Below are positions 53,511 through 61,228 of a DNA stretch of 64,000 nt, in pieces. The stretch's first letter is position 1, and every line of letters begins with the position of its first letter. Below the pieces are notes generated by a model. It saw nothing but the letters and a program-made list of their open reading frames with translations, did no database searches and was not told where the DNA came from. The position numbers and the translations under genes were made by a program. Origin of the DNA: Bacteroidetes bacterium UBA7674 (GTDB lineage: Bacteria > Bacteroidota > Bacteroidia > Chitinophagales > Chitinophagaceae); the NCBI GenBank assembly GCA_002483105.1, contig DLHG01000009.1:263598-327597 (forward strand), written 5' to 3'.

Positions 53511-53554
53511 ATGACGTTTGTCATTTTACAGCTAGTGGATACTGGATATGTTTG
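53511..53554 (+). promoter_or_regulatory. Class II-type regulon promoter, rightward of a divergent pair
   Basis: Perfect dyad ATGAC-GTTT-GTCAT (53511-53524), centre 29.5 bp before a perfect TATGTTTG (53547-53554). Predicted leader about 77 bases to the ATG at 53636. Confidence 0.92.
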
Positions 53555-53635
53555 TATCAGGATCTAGGATGGCTGGGCCATTACAGGTTCATAGCCCACC
53601 TGCTGAAAGTTTTACTTAAAAAAAGAAGTCACAAT

Positions 53636-53818
53636 ATGGAAAAGGCAATTAAAATATTCGATACATCTCATGAAGAGAGTTCCATGGAAGAAGCTATTAA
53701 CCAATGGCTTGCTGAAAACAGTCACATCCAGGTGATCAGCACCAACTTCGTTTGGGATGATAGTAACCTTAGCTATTCTATTCTTTACTCGAAGCAGAGT
53801 TTAGAGATTCCTGGTTAA
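53636..53818 (+). CDS. Small hypothetical protein, 60 residues
   Basis: Begins MEKAIKIFDTSHEESSMEEA, contains INQWLAENSHIQVISTNFVW and ends in a beta-like SILYSKQ. The frame continues upstream to 53441, but that part is promoter DNA. No family recognised; soluble. First gene after a strong regulon promoter, followed by the YtxH gene after 86 bp. Confidence 0.68.
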   Translation: MEKAIKIFDTSHEESSMEEAINQWLAENSHIQVISTNFVWDDSNLSYSILYSKQSLEIPG

Positions 53819-53904
53819 TGAGGCCTGTCAGCTGCAGGTCTGATAGTGACCATTTATTTACCTGTTGTAACCAATTAATTAAAAAATCGAAAAACAACTA
53901 AAAA

Positions 53905-54156
53905 ATGGGAAAGTCAATGAGAGTAATTCTTGGTGTGGCAAGTCTTTTCGCCGCCGGTGCAATTGTGGGAATGTTATATGCACCCGATAAAGGAGAAAGG
54001 ACACGCCGCCGGATTGTAAGAAAAGGTAAGGGACTATACAATTCGGTGGCTGAGTCCATTGAAGAGAATAAAGATGCGCTGGAGGAATTGCGCGACCGCC
54101 TGAAAGAAAACCTGGAAATAGTAAATGAGGAAATGGACAAGTTCGCAAAGAGATAG
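53905..54156 (+). CDS. YtxH domain protein
   Basis: 83 residues. One N-terminal membrane helix (VILGVASLFAAGAIVGMLYAP), then DKGERTRRRIVRKGK and an amphipathic helix, the standard YtxH/general-stress layout. The family is linked to stress responses in many bacteria; molecular role unknown. Probably read from the promoter at 53511. Confidence 0.92.
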   Translation: MGKSMRVILGVASLFAAGAIVGMLYAPDKGERTRRRIVRKGKGLYNSVAESIEENKDALEELRDRLKENLEIVNEEMDKFAKR

Positions 54157-54181
54157 CTTGTCATCCCTTTAGCAATATAGA

Positions 54182-54253
54182 TGGCAGCGTAACGGTGTTT
54201 TATTCCTTTCTGAGTGCCACACTTTCTCATTTCACGGTGCTGTTACGCTGCCA
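54182..54253 (+). terminator. Long-loop inverted repeat after ytxH
   Basis: TGGCAGCGTAAC (54182-54193) pairs perfectly with GTTACGCTGCCA (54242-54253) across 48 bases, and CATTTTTT follows. Probably a terminator with an unusually long loop; it ends just before the deacetylase start. Confidence 0.55.
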
Positions 54254-54265
54254 CATTTTTTAACT

Positions 54266-55009
54266 ATGGGTCTGCAGAAAACATATTTCTTACTGTCTTT
54301 GCTATTTCTGTCTCTAACAGTAAGAGCGCAAAAGGAAATTCCTGTGTTATGCTATCACCAGGTAAGAGACTGGAATGCCGGGGATAGCAAATCGGCGAAA
54401 GCATACATTGTACCGGTAGAACGTTTCCGGCAACACATGAAGATGCTCCGTGACAGCGGGTATCATGTCATTCTGCCGGACCAGTTGCTCCGCTACCTGT
54501 CAGGCGGCACGTCTTTACCTTCAAAGCCTATACTGATCACTTTTGATGATGGGACAGACTCTCAATATATGAATGCCCTGCCAGAGCTGCAGAAGTATCA
54601 ATTTGGCGCCACCTTCTTTATCATGACTGTTACGTTGGACCGCCCACGCTACCTGAGCAGAAAGCAAGTAAAGGAATTGTCCGACAAAGGGCACGTGATA
54701 GGCTGCCATACCTGGGATCATCATAATGTGACGGGCTATAAGGCTGACGACTGGAATACACAGTTGACAAAGCCGACAATGTTGCTGGAGCAAATAACGG
54801 GAACGCAGGTGAAGTATTTTGCTTATCCCTTTGGAGCATGGGATACCAGGGCAATCAGCGAATTGAAGAAGCATAAATACTTGGCGGCTTTTCAACTAAC
54901 CGGTAAAAAGAACACACTATCACCATTGTTTACAATTCGTAGGCTCATTGCTAGTGGGTATTGGAGCGCGAAAGAACTGGACGCCGCAATAAAAAAAACT
55001 TTCAAATGA
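54266..55009 (+). CDS. Secreted polysaccharide deacetylase (NodB homology)
   Basis: 247 residues. Signal peptide (about 1-21, TVRAQ), then VLCYHQVRD, ITFDDGTDSQY (catalytic and metal Asp), HTWDHHNV (metal His) and YPFGAWD; all NodB metal ligands are present. Expected to deacetylate an N-acetylated glycan such as peptidoglycan or an exopolysaccharide. Its stop overlaps the start of the next gene (ATGA), so the two are coupled. Confidence 0.93.
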   Translation: MGLQKTYFLLSLLFLSLTVRAQKEIPVLCYHQVRDWNAGDSKSAKAYIVPVERFRQHMKMLRDSGYHVILPDQLLRYLSGGTSLPSKPILITFDDGTDSQYMNALPELQKYQFGATFFIMTVTLDRPRYLSRKQVKELSDKGHVIGCHTWDHHNVTGYKADDWNTQLTKPTMLLEQITGTQVKYFAYPFGAWDTRAISELKKHKYLAAFQLTGKKNTLSPLFTIRRLIASGYWSAKELDAAIKKTFK

Positions 55010-56058
55010 ACTACTCTATTAAGGGGATGGTAAAATTCATAACTGTGTTGCTAAGCTTTGCACTGGTGACTGCCGGATGCAGAAAGGCTGAAGCGGACAA
55101 AAACTATAAAGCAGATACTATTAATGTCGTTCCACCGGTAGCAGACAAGGAGGAACGTGCAGGTTCCGTGGAACTTACAATTGATACTGCCTTATTCAAC
55201 TTATTACAGAGGCACCTGGTACATAATAAACCAAATAATAAGTGGCCAGTACCTATGGAATACCCTTTGCCCGGAGCTTTATTGCCATTTAACAGGATAG
55301 TAGCTTACTACGGAAATTTTTATTCCAAAGGCATGGGTATTCTTGGCGAACTTCCCGAGCATGAAATGCTTGGCAGGTTACAACAGGAAGTAAACAACTG
55401 GGAAGCCGCAGACCCTCAGATACCTGTTATTCCCGCTATCCATTATATCGCTGTCACCGCGCAAGGCAGCCCGGGCAAAGGAGCAAAGTACCGCCTGCGT
55501 ATGCCTTTCAGCCAGATCGACAAGGCGCTCGAAGTAGCAAAAAAAATCAATGCTGTTGTTTTCCTGGACGTACAGGTGGGGCACAGCACTCTGCAGGAAG
55601 AGCTGCCGGAACTTGAACCCTATCTCAAACTGCCGAATGTTCACTTAGGCATCGATCCTGAATATTCGATGAAAGGCGGACAAGTACCTTGCGCTACTAT
55701 CGGCTATTTTGATGGTGCAGATGTTGATTATGCAGTGAGATATCTGCAGGGAATTGTTAAGAAATACGGAGTGCCGCCTAAGATACTGGTCGTGCATCGC
55801 TTTACTCAGGGAATGATCACCAACTATAAAAGAATTAAGTTATGCCGCGAGGTACAGATCGTGATACATATGGATGGTTTCGGATTTCCTGGGAAGAAAA
55901 GAGATAGCTACAAAGTAGCAGTGACAAATGAACCGATACAGTTTGGGGGCTTTAAGCTATTCTATAAAAACGATAAATTATCAAAACCCTATCGGCTAAT
56001 GGCTCCGGAGGAGGTACTAGCCCTATACCCCAGTCCTGTTTACATACAATACCAGTAG
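55006..56058 (+). CDS. Lipoprotein with probable TIM-barrel glycosidase-like domain
   Basis: 350 residues from the ATG at 55006. Lipobox LVTAGC places the lipid Cys near residue 24. The remaining 300 residues have alternating strands and helices (RIVAYYGNFYSKGMGILGEL, NAVVFLDVQVGHST, NVHLGIDPEYSM, PKILVVHRFTQGMI, VQIVIHMDGFG) suggesting a (beta/alpha)8 barrel, but I cannot assign a glycoside hydrolase family. Coupling with the polysaccharide deacetylase suggests a glycan substrate. Confidence 0.75.
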   Translation: MNYSIKGMVKFITVLLSFALVTAGCRKAEADKNYKADTINVVPPVADKEERAGSVELTIDTALFNLLQRHLVHNKPNNKWPVPMEYPLPGALLPFNRIVAYYGNFYSKGMGILGELPEHEMLGRLQQEVNNWEAADPQIPVIPAIHYIAVTAQGSPGKGAKYRLRMPFSQIDKALEVAKKINAVVFLDVQVGHSTLQEELPELEPYLKLPNVHLGIDPEYSMKGGQVPCATIGYFDGADVDYAVRYLQGIVKKYGVPPKILVVHRFTQGMITNYKRIKLCREVQIVIHMDGFGFPGKKRDSYKVAVTNEPIQFGGFKLFYKNDKLSKPYRLMAPEEVLALYPSPVYIQYQ

Positions 56059-56254
56059 TTTAGATCGTATTGATGATCAAAATTGCCTGCGGCTAAAATT
56101 GATAATATAACTTCGTTACATACACGGTGTTTAGTGGCAATATGAATGAAGGGTATAATCTCTTAGGCAGTACTTCAAATGAAATGTTTGTGATCTATTG
56201 ATGGTCACCGTCTTCACCCTGCATTTATCAAAGAAACTTAATGTGGTGAGAATG

Positions 56255-56731
56255 CTATTTCAGTTGAAAGTAAATATTAGTCTTCCAGGTCGCGGGGTCT
56301 TTCTCTACCTCGGGGTCTGAAAAGTACTCTTCAATTACCAGGCCTTTTTTCAGATGTTTGCCATCTACGTATCCTTCAAGAGCAGCATAGGCCGGCCCCA
56401 TTGTTTCGTAAGAGCCGATATGTGTTGTAGTAACAAGCCTTGATGGAGGAAGAATAATCTTTCCAAATCCTTGAATGTCAGGAGTGTCCACTGGTACAGG
56501 AACAGCAACCGCAAATTCCGTCTCCTTGTTTATTTCGTCTATCGAGTAGTAGAAGGCGCACGGCATACCTGCTGCCTGGATCCCGGTTTTCCCCAGTGCA
56601 CTATATAGTTCCCCATAGCTACGATTGAAGAAGTCAGAGAGCTTGTCAAAAGGCAATTTTGCTCTCTTTGTAAGAAAGACCTTTTCCTGCCAGCTTACTT
56701 CGCTGATTTCATGTTTAGTTTTTGGTTCCAT
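56255..56731 (-). CDS. GyrI-like/AraC effector-binding domain protein
   Basis: 158 residues, no DNA-binding domain. Two repeated halves with the SHS2 pattern; GIQAAGMPCAFYYSIDE and TTTHIGSYETMGPAYAALEGYV are typical of GyrI/Rob effector-binding domains, which bind small ligands. 56 bp after the peroxiredoxin gene on the same strand; probably the end of the operon that begins at 58210. Confidence 0.87.
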   Translation of the reverse strand: MEPKTKHEISEVSWQEKVFLTKRAKLPFDKLSDFFNRSYGELYSALGKTGIQAAGMPCAFYYSIDEINKETEFAVAVPVPVDTPDIQGFGKIILPPSRLVTTTHIGSYETMGPAYAALEGYVDGKHLKKGLVIEEYFSDPEVEKDPATWKTNIYFQLK

Positions 56732-56787
56732 CTGTTATGTTTTTTATTAGTTCTATCATCAGTTGGATGAGTGGCGGTCTCCGTATC

Positions 56788-57489
56788 TTACAGTGCATTG
56801 TTGTCCGCTACCTCTTTCAAAGGTTTGGTACAGAAAAACCAATCATAACAGGTCATATCGCCCGTATTATCCATTCGCTCCTTTGCCACCCCACAAGACC
56901 CCGCCGGCGGAACGATAACATCATCTCCGGGACGCCAGTCAGCTGGTGTGGCAATTGCGTATTTGTCGGCTGTTTGCATAGCTACCAGCGCTCTTTTCAG
57001 TTCGTCAAAATTCCTCCCCAGTGATAAGGGATAATATATAATAGCCCTTATCACCCCCTTAGGATCTATGAAAAATACTGCTCTTACAGCTTTCGTATTA
57101 CTCTCGCCCGGCTGTATCATTCCATATTTTTTAGCAACTACCATAGTGATGTCCTCTATCAAAGGAAACTTCACTTCAACATCCTTCATACCTTTGAATT
57201 CGATTTTCTCTTTTATGGTCCTTAGCCAGGCTATATGGCTATAAAGGCCGTCAACTGATAATCCCACAAGTTGGCAATTAAGCGAATTGAACTCATTCTC
57301 CATTGTAGCGAAAGTCATGAATTCGGATGTACATACTGGTGTAAAGTCCGCAGGGTGGCTAAACAGTATTACCCATTTACCCTCATAATCTTTCGGAAAA
57401 TGAATATCTCCTTGTGTGGTTACTGCATCAAACTCAGGGGCTTTATCTCCTATGCGTGGCATGGCGGTTACTTGTTCGGTCTGTTCCAT
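56788..57489 (-). CDS. 1-Cys peroxiredoxin (Prx6 type)
   Basis: 233 residues. Peroxidatic C53 in HPADFTPVCTSEF, preceded by the PRIGDKAPEF start, and a C-terminal Prx6 arm. The motif and length separate it from 2-Cys AhpC. Additional Cys in SCGVAKER and MTCYDWFFCTK near the end are notable for a 1-Cys enzyme. Reduces H2O2 and organic peroxides. A second ATG at 57462 is possible. 89 bp after the preceding gene. Confidence 0.95.
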   Translation of the reverse strand: MEQTEQVTAMPRIGDKAPEFDAVTTQGDIHFPKDYEGKWVILFSHPADFTPVCTSEFMTFATMENEFNSLNCQLVGLSVDGLYSHIAWLRTIKEKIEFKGMKDVEVKFPLIEDITMVVAKKYGMIQPGESNTKAVRAVFFIDPKGVIRAIIYYPLSLGRNFDELKRALVAMQTADKYAIATPADWRPGDDVIVPPAGSCGVAKERMDNTGDMTCYDWFFCTKPLKEVADNNAL

Positions 57490-57578
57490 TGTTCTGTAGG
57501 TGTTTTGTAAATGTATTTTTCTATTTCTTGACGAATTGCAGCGTCTGCCGCCTCACAGAGTTTAGTAGACAACGGCAC

Positions 57579-57971
57579 CTATTCGTCCTCATGCCTATGG
57601 TTAGGGTTATAGAAAGTGCTCGTGTCATGAGCGATCCTGCTTTGTTCCTCCAGGGTCAATATATCAGTGCCTACCGTTTGTAGCCATTGATCCATACGTT
57701 TACGATAGATCTGTACATGAAGGCCGAAGCGTTGTTCAAATTCACGCTCCACGGAACCCGTTTCCCTGTCGGCAGTTATCGTTATCAAGCCTTGGTTGTC
57801 ATCGTCCCGCAGTTCTCCTATTGTTTGTTCGGGTGGGCATGGCTTTTCATCTGAAGGTTCTTCACGTCCATGTTCGTGCATAAAGAACTCCAGTTTTAAA
57901 TTAGGGAATCGACTGGTGAATTCCAGTTGTATTTGCCTGATTGTTTTCGAATTGTTTATTTCTAAAGTCAT
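57579..57971 (-). CDS. Conserved hypothetical protein of the peroxiredoxin operon
   Basis: 130 residues from the ATG at 57971, 26 bp after the DUF2892 gene; the frame to 58055 overlaps that gene and is rejected. The first half (MTLEINNSKTIRQIQLEFTSRFP ... TIGEL) looks like a ubiquitin-fold strand/helix pattern, the second is helical (RFGLHVQIYRKR, TLEEQSRIAHD). No named family. Confidence 0.72.
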   Translation of the reverse strand: MTLEINNSKTIRQIQLEFTSRFPNLKLEFFMHEHGREEPSDEKPCPPEQTIGELRDDDNQGLITITADRETGSVEREFEQRFGLHVQIYRKRMDQWLQTVGTDILTLEEQSRIAHDTSTFYNPNHRHEDE

Positions 57972-57997
57972 GAAATTCTGATTTATCGTTTTAAAGA

Positions 57998-58210
57998 TTA
58001 AGATATTTTCTTCCTTCGACAGGTATTGACCCCTAAAACTGTATATAGTGGACAAAAGCTGACAAGGCTTGTAAGTAGAAAGACTGCTGCGAGGATCAGG
58101 AACACGATGCCAATTGTTCCTGTAACAGTTCCCGCAGCGTAAGCCGCGACAAGCAAGAGCGCAATCACTGTTCTTATCAGTCTGTCTGTACTTCCCATAT
58201 TCTGTTTCAT
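57998..58210 (-). CDS. DUF2892 inner-membrane protein
   Basis: 70 residues; MGSTDRLIRTVIALLLVAAY and VFLLTSLVSFCPLYTVLGVNTC are diagnostic for DUF2892 (also the membrane part of YgaP rhodanese proteins). Two helices and two conserved Cys. First gene after a regulon promoter and probably head of the operon 58210-56255. The ATG at 58198 is an alternative start. Confidence 0.92.
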   Translation of the reverse strand: MKQNMGSTDRLIRTVIALLLVAAYAAGTVTGTIGIVFLILAAVFLLTSLVSFCPLYTVLGVNTCRRKKIS

Positions 58211-58246
58211 GTTGTAATATTTAAAGGATCAACAATAATGTAATAT

Positions 58247-58290
58247 CAAATGTATGCCGCGAAAGCGCTGAAAAACATGACGGTGATTAG
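58247..58290 (-). promoter_or_regulatory. Class II-type regulon promoter, DUF2892/peroxiredoxin operon
   Basis: Minus-strand dyad CTAAT-CACC-GTCAT (58290-58277), centre 29.5 bp before a perfect TACATTTG (58254-58247). Leader about 32 bases. Confidence 0.85.
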
Positions 58291-58407
58291 CATAAAGGAT
58301 GCTTTATATCATTATTGCGAAATATTGACAATTGGCTGTTCAGGAAACAGCTACCGAAGAGTTGTAAGGGTATAAAAGACTCGATGTGATAGGGGTCAAT
58401 TCCCTGT

Positions 58408-58451
58408 ATGACCTATGTCATTCCTCGTCACAGAGCGGCAAAATATATTTG
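58408..58451 (+). promoter_or_regulatory. Class II-type regulon promoter, P-type ATPase gene
   Basis: Perfect dyad ATGAC-CTAT-GTCAT (58408-58421), centre 29.5 bp before a perfect TATATTTG (58444-58451). Predicted +1 near 58456, 178 bases before the ATPase ATG at 58634, much longer than in the other units. Confidence 0.92.
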
Positions 58452-58633
58452 ATTTAAATTGCTGCCTATGTCATTTAATCTGGTCTCCTGCCTGGCAACT
58501 ATCATCGGCGGCGATAGCTATCATAGCCTTAGCTATCGTCACAAAACAAAAATATACTGACTGGCCTGGGATGCTTATTTTCGGCATCTATATTATTGAA
58601 CATCTTATTGCTGTACTACCTAACTACTTTGAC

Positions 58634-61228
58634 ATGGAGAATTGGCACCAAATGCACGTTGACGAAGTAATGAGCCTGTTGGATACCTCCGCTACGGGCC
58701 TATCCGGTGCTGTGGTCGAAGAAAAAAGAGCGAGGTTCGGGCACAACCAATTGACGGAAAAGAAGAAACGCCCTGCATGGTTAATTTTTCTGGCACAGTT
58801 CGCCGACTTTATGATCCTGGTGCTGCTTGCGGCAGCGGTCATATCCGGCATAGCGGGGGACATGGCCGATGCGATAATAATACTGGTGATCGTTATACTC
58901 AATGCATTGGTGGGCTTCATACAGGAATTCCGCGCCGAGAAAGCAATGGATGCCCTGAAGCAGTTGGCAACACCTCTTTGCAGGGTAATACGCGATAACC
59001 GCATGCAACAGGTGTCTTCGATAGAATTAGTGCCGGGAGATATCGTATTACTGGAAGCAGGCAATATGGTACCTGCTGACCTCCGCCTCACGGAAATTCA
59101 CGCGCTCCGCATCGAAGAATCTTCTCTTACTGGAGAATCAGCCGCGGTAGACAAGTCTGCAGAAAAAATTGACAAGGAAAACCTCCCGCTACCCGACAGG
59201 TTGAATATGGCGTTCAAAGGGACTTTGGTAACTTATGGCAGAGGCTCCGGGATAGTAACAGCCACCGGAATGGATACAGAACTGGGGCGCATAGCCGGGA
59301 TGCTGCAACAAAAAGAAACAAGCACGCCACTGCAGCAGCGAATGGCTGACTTTGGAAAAAAACTCTCCTGGCTCATCCTCGGTATTTGCATCATTTTATT
59401 TGTAGTCGGTTTGTTGCGTGGTGAGGAGCCCGTTGACATGTTGCTGGTAGCAATTTCCCTCGCCGTGGCTGCCATCCCTGAAGCCTTGCCTGCGCTTATC
59501 ACCATTTCATTGGCCAGGGGAGCAAAAAGGTTGGTAAACAAGAACGCACTGATACGTAAGCTCCCGGCAGTGGAGACACTCGGCTCTGTCAGCTTTATCT
59601 GTTCCGACAAGACAGGCACACTCACCCAAAACAAAATGAAGGTGACTACCGTAACACCTTTTGACACTACCCGGAAAATACATGAAGACCTTTCCATACT
59701 GGAATGTGCTATGGCGCTCAACCATGACGTACAAAAAAACAACAACGGTAAATGGACCGGAGACCCTACCGAGATCGCATTGGTAAACTATATCACCGAT
59801 ACATACTCCTCCGAAATACTGGAACAGGTAAACACCTTGCTATCGAAAGAGGCAGAACTCCCTTTCGACTCCGACAGGAAATGTATGACCACTGTCCACC
59901 GTTTTAACGATGGCTATATCGCCATCGTTAAAGGAGCAGTAGAATCAATAACCGTACTTCTCTCAGACCAGGGAACTGTGAAAAATATATTAAGTGAGGC
60001 TTCAGCGATGGCAGCCGGAGGGATAAGGGTACTTGCTTTCGCTTACAGGATGCTGGATGCTATACCGGAACCCTTCAATTACAACGAGGTCGAGACAGGA
60101 CTTACTTTTGCGGGGTTAGCCGGAATGATCGACCCTCCCAGGGAAGAGGTAAAAGAAGCCATCAGGGAATGCAGGGCCGCGGGTATCATTCCCGTAATGA
60201 TAACGGGAGACCACCTGCAAACAGCTACTGCGATCGCCGGTCAGATAGGTATCCTTAAAGATGACGACCTCACCATTTCAGGCGCCGATCTGGCCACCAT
60301 GACACCGGCAGAGCTGGAAGAAAGAATAGAACGGATAAGGGTATATGCCAGGGTTTCTCCGGAACAGAAACTGACTATCGTAAAGACACTACAGCAAAAA
60401 GGACATTTCGTTGCGATGACAGGAGACGGGGTCAACGACGCCCCCTCATTGAAGGTGGCCAATATAGGTATCGCTATGGGCATCACCGGCACTGACGTAA
60501 GCAAAGAGGCCGCACACATGATACTGCTGGACGACAACTTCGCCACCATTATCAAGGCTGTAAGAGAAGGACGAAGGATATATGACAATATCCGCAGGTT
60601 CGTCAAATACATCCTGACCTGCAACAGCGCTGAAATATGGACGATCTTCATGGCCCCATTGCTGGGCTTGCCCATACCGCTGTTACCTATCCATATACTT
60701 TGGATCAACCTGGTAACGGATGGCTTGCCCGGGCTGGCGCTTTCTTCAGAGAAGGCGGAAACTAATGTTATGGATCGCCCCCCACGCAGATCATCTGAGA
60801 GCCTTTTTTCAGAAGGTGTCGGGATCCATATCATTTGGGTTGGCCTTTTTATGGCTGCTATCACGCTGGGCACGCAAGCCGTTGCTATAGCTTCCGATAA
60901 CACACATTGGCAAACGATGGTCTTTACTGTTCTTTCATTATCACAACTCGGGCATGTATTCGCCATCAGAAGTGACCATGAATTTATTTACCGAAAAGGA
61001 ATGCTTGCCAATCGCCCCTTGATAGGAGCTATAACATTAACGTTCTTGCTCCAACTCACTGTCATTTACTTGCCATGGGCTAACCAGGTATTCAAAACAC
61101 AGCCTCTCTCCCTGAATGAATTGCTAGTGTCTGTTGGTTTGGCTGCTTTGGTCTTCCATGTTGTAGAGTTAGAAAAATGGATCAAACTAAAACACAGGAA
61201 AAGCACTGACAATTCAGTTGATATCTAA
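58634..61228 (+). CDS. P-type cation-transporting ATPase, P2 (Ca2+-like) type
   Basis: 864 residues from the ATG at 58634 (MENWHQMHVDEVMSLL is the usual N-terminal start of this group). TGES, phosphorylation site CSDKTGTLT, KGA, MITGDH and TGDGVNDAPS motifs are intact. Membrane segment M4 reads IPEALP and M6 NLVTDGLPGLAL, as in calcium-type pumps, but ion choice cannot be fixed by eye. The frame stays open upstream to 58415 through promoter DNA; 58571 is an alternative start. Stop overlaps the convergent ATPase gene by 4 bp. Confidence 0.94.
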   Translation: MENWHQMHVDEVMSLLDTSATGLSGAVVEEKRARFGHNQLTEKKKRPAWLIFLAQFADFMILVLLAAAVISGIAGDMADAIIILVIVILNALVGFIQEFRAEKAMDALKQLATPLCRVIRDNRMQQVSSIELVPGDIVLLEAGNMVPADLRLTEIHALRIEESSLTGESAAVDKSAEKIDKENLPLPDRLNMAFKGTLVTYGRGSGIVTATGMDTELGRIAGMLQQKETSTPLQQRMADFGKKLSWLILGICIILFVVGLLRGEEPVDMLLVAISLAVAAIPEALPALITISLARGAKRLVNKNALIRKLPAVETLGSVSFICSDKTGTLTQNKMKVTTVTPFDTTRKIHEDLSILECAMALNHDVQKNNNGKWTGDPTEIALVNYITDTYSSEILEQVNTLLSKEAELPFDSDRKCMTTVHRFNDGYIAIVKGAVESITVLLSDQGTVKNILSEASAMAAGGIRVLAFAYRMLDAIPEPFNYNEVETGLTFAGLAGMIDPPREEVKEAIRECRAAGIIPVMITGDHLQTATAIAGQIGILKDDDLTISGADLATMTPAELEERIERIRVYARVSPEQKLTIVKTLQQKGHFVAMTGDGVNDAPSLKVANIGIAMGITGTDVSKEAAHMILLDDNFATIIKAVREGRRIYDNIRRFVKYILTCNSAEIWTIFMAPLLGLPIPLLPIHILWINLVTDGLPGLALSSEKAETNVMDRPPRRSSESLFSEGVGIHIIWVGLFMAAITLGTQAVAIASDNTHWQTMVFTVLSLSQLGHVFAIRSDHEFIYRKGMLANRPLIGAITLTFLLQLTVIYLPWANQVFKTQPLSLNELLVSVGLAALVFHVVELEKWIKLKHRKSTDNSVDI

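Noticed and set aside
56201..56214. ATGGT-CACC-GTCTT, resembling the regulon dyad
   Set aside because: No TAnnTTTG-like box lies 29.5 bp away on either strand, and it sits between two convergent gene ends with no gene to drive.
60241..60966. 241-codon minus-strand frame inside the first P-type ATPase gene
   Set aside because: Lies opposite the catalytic and M5-M6 regions of an intact ATPase; its hydrophobic composition is explained by complementarity.
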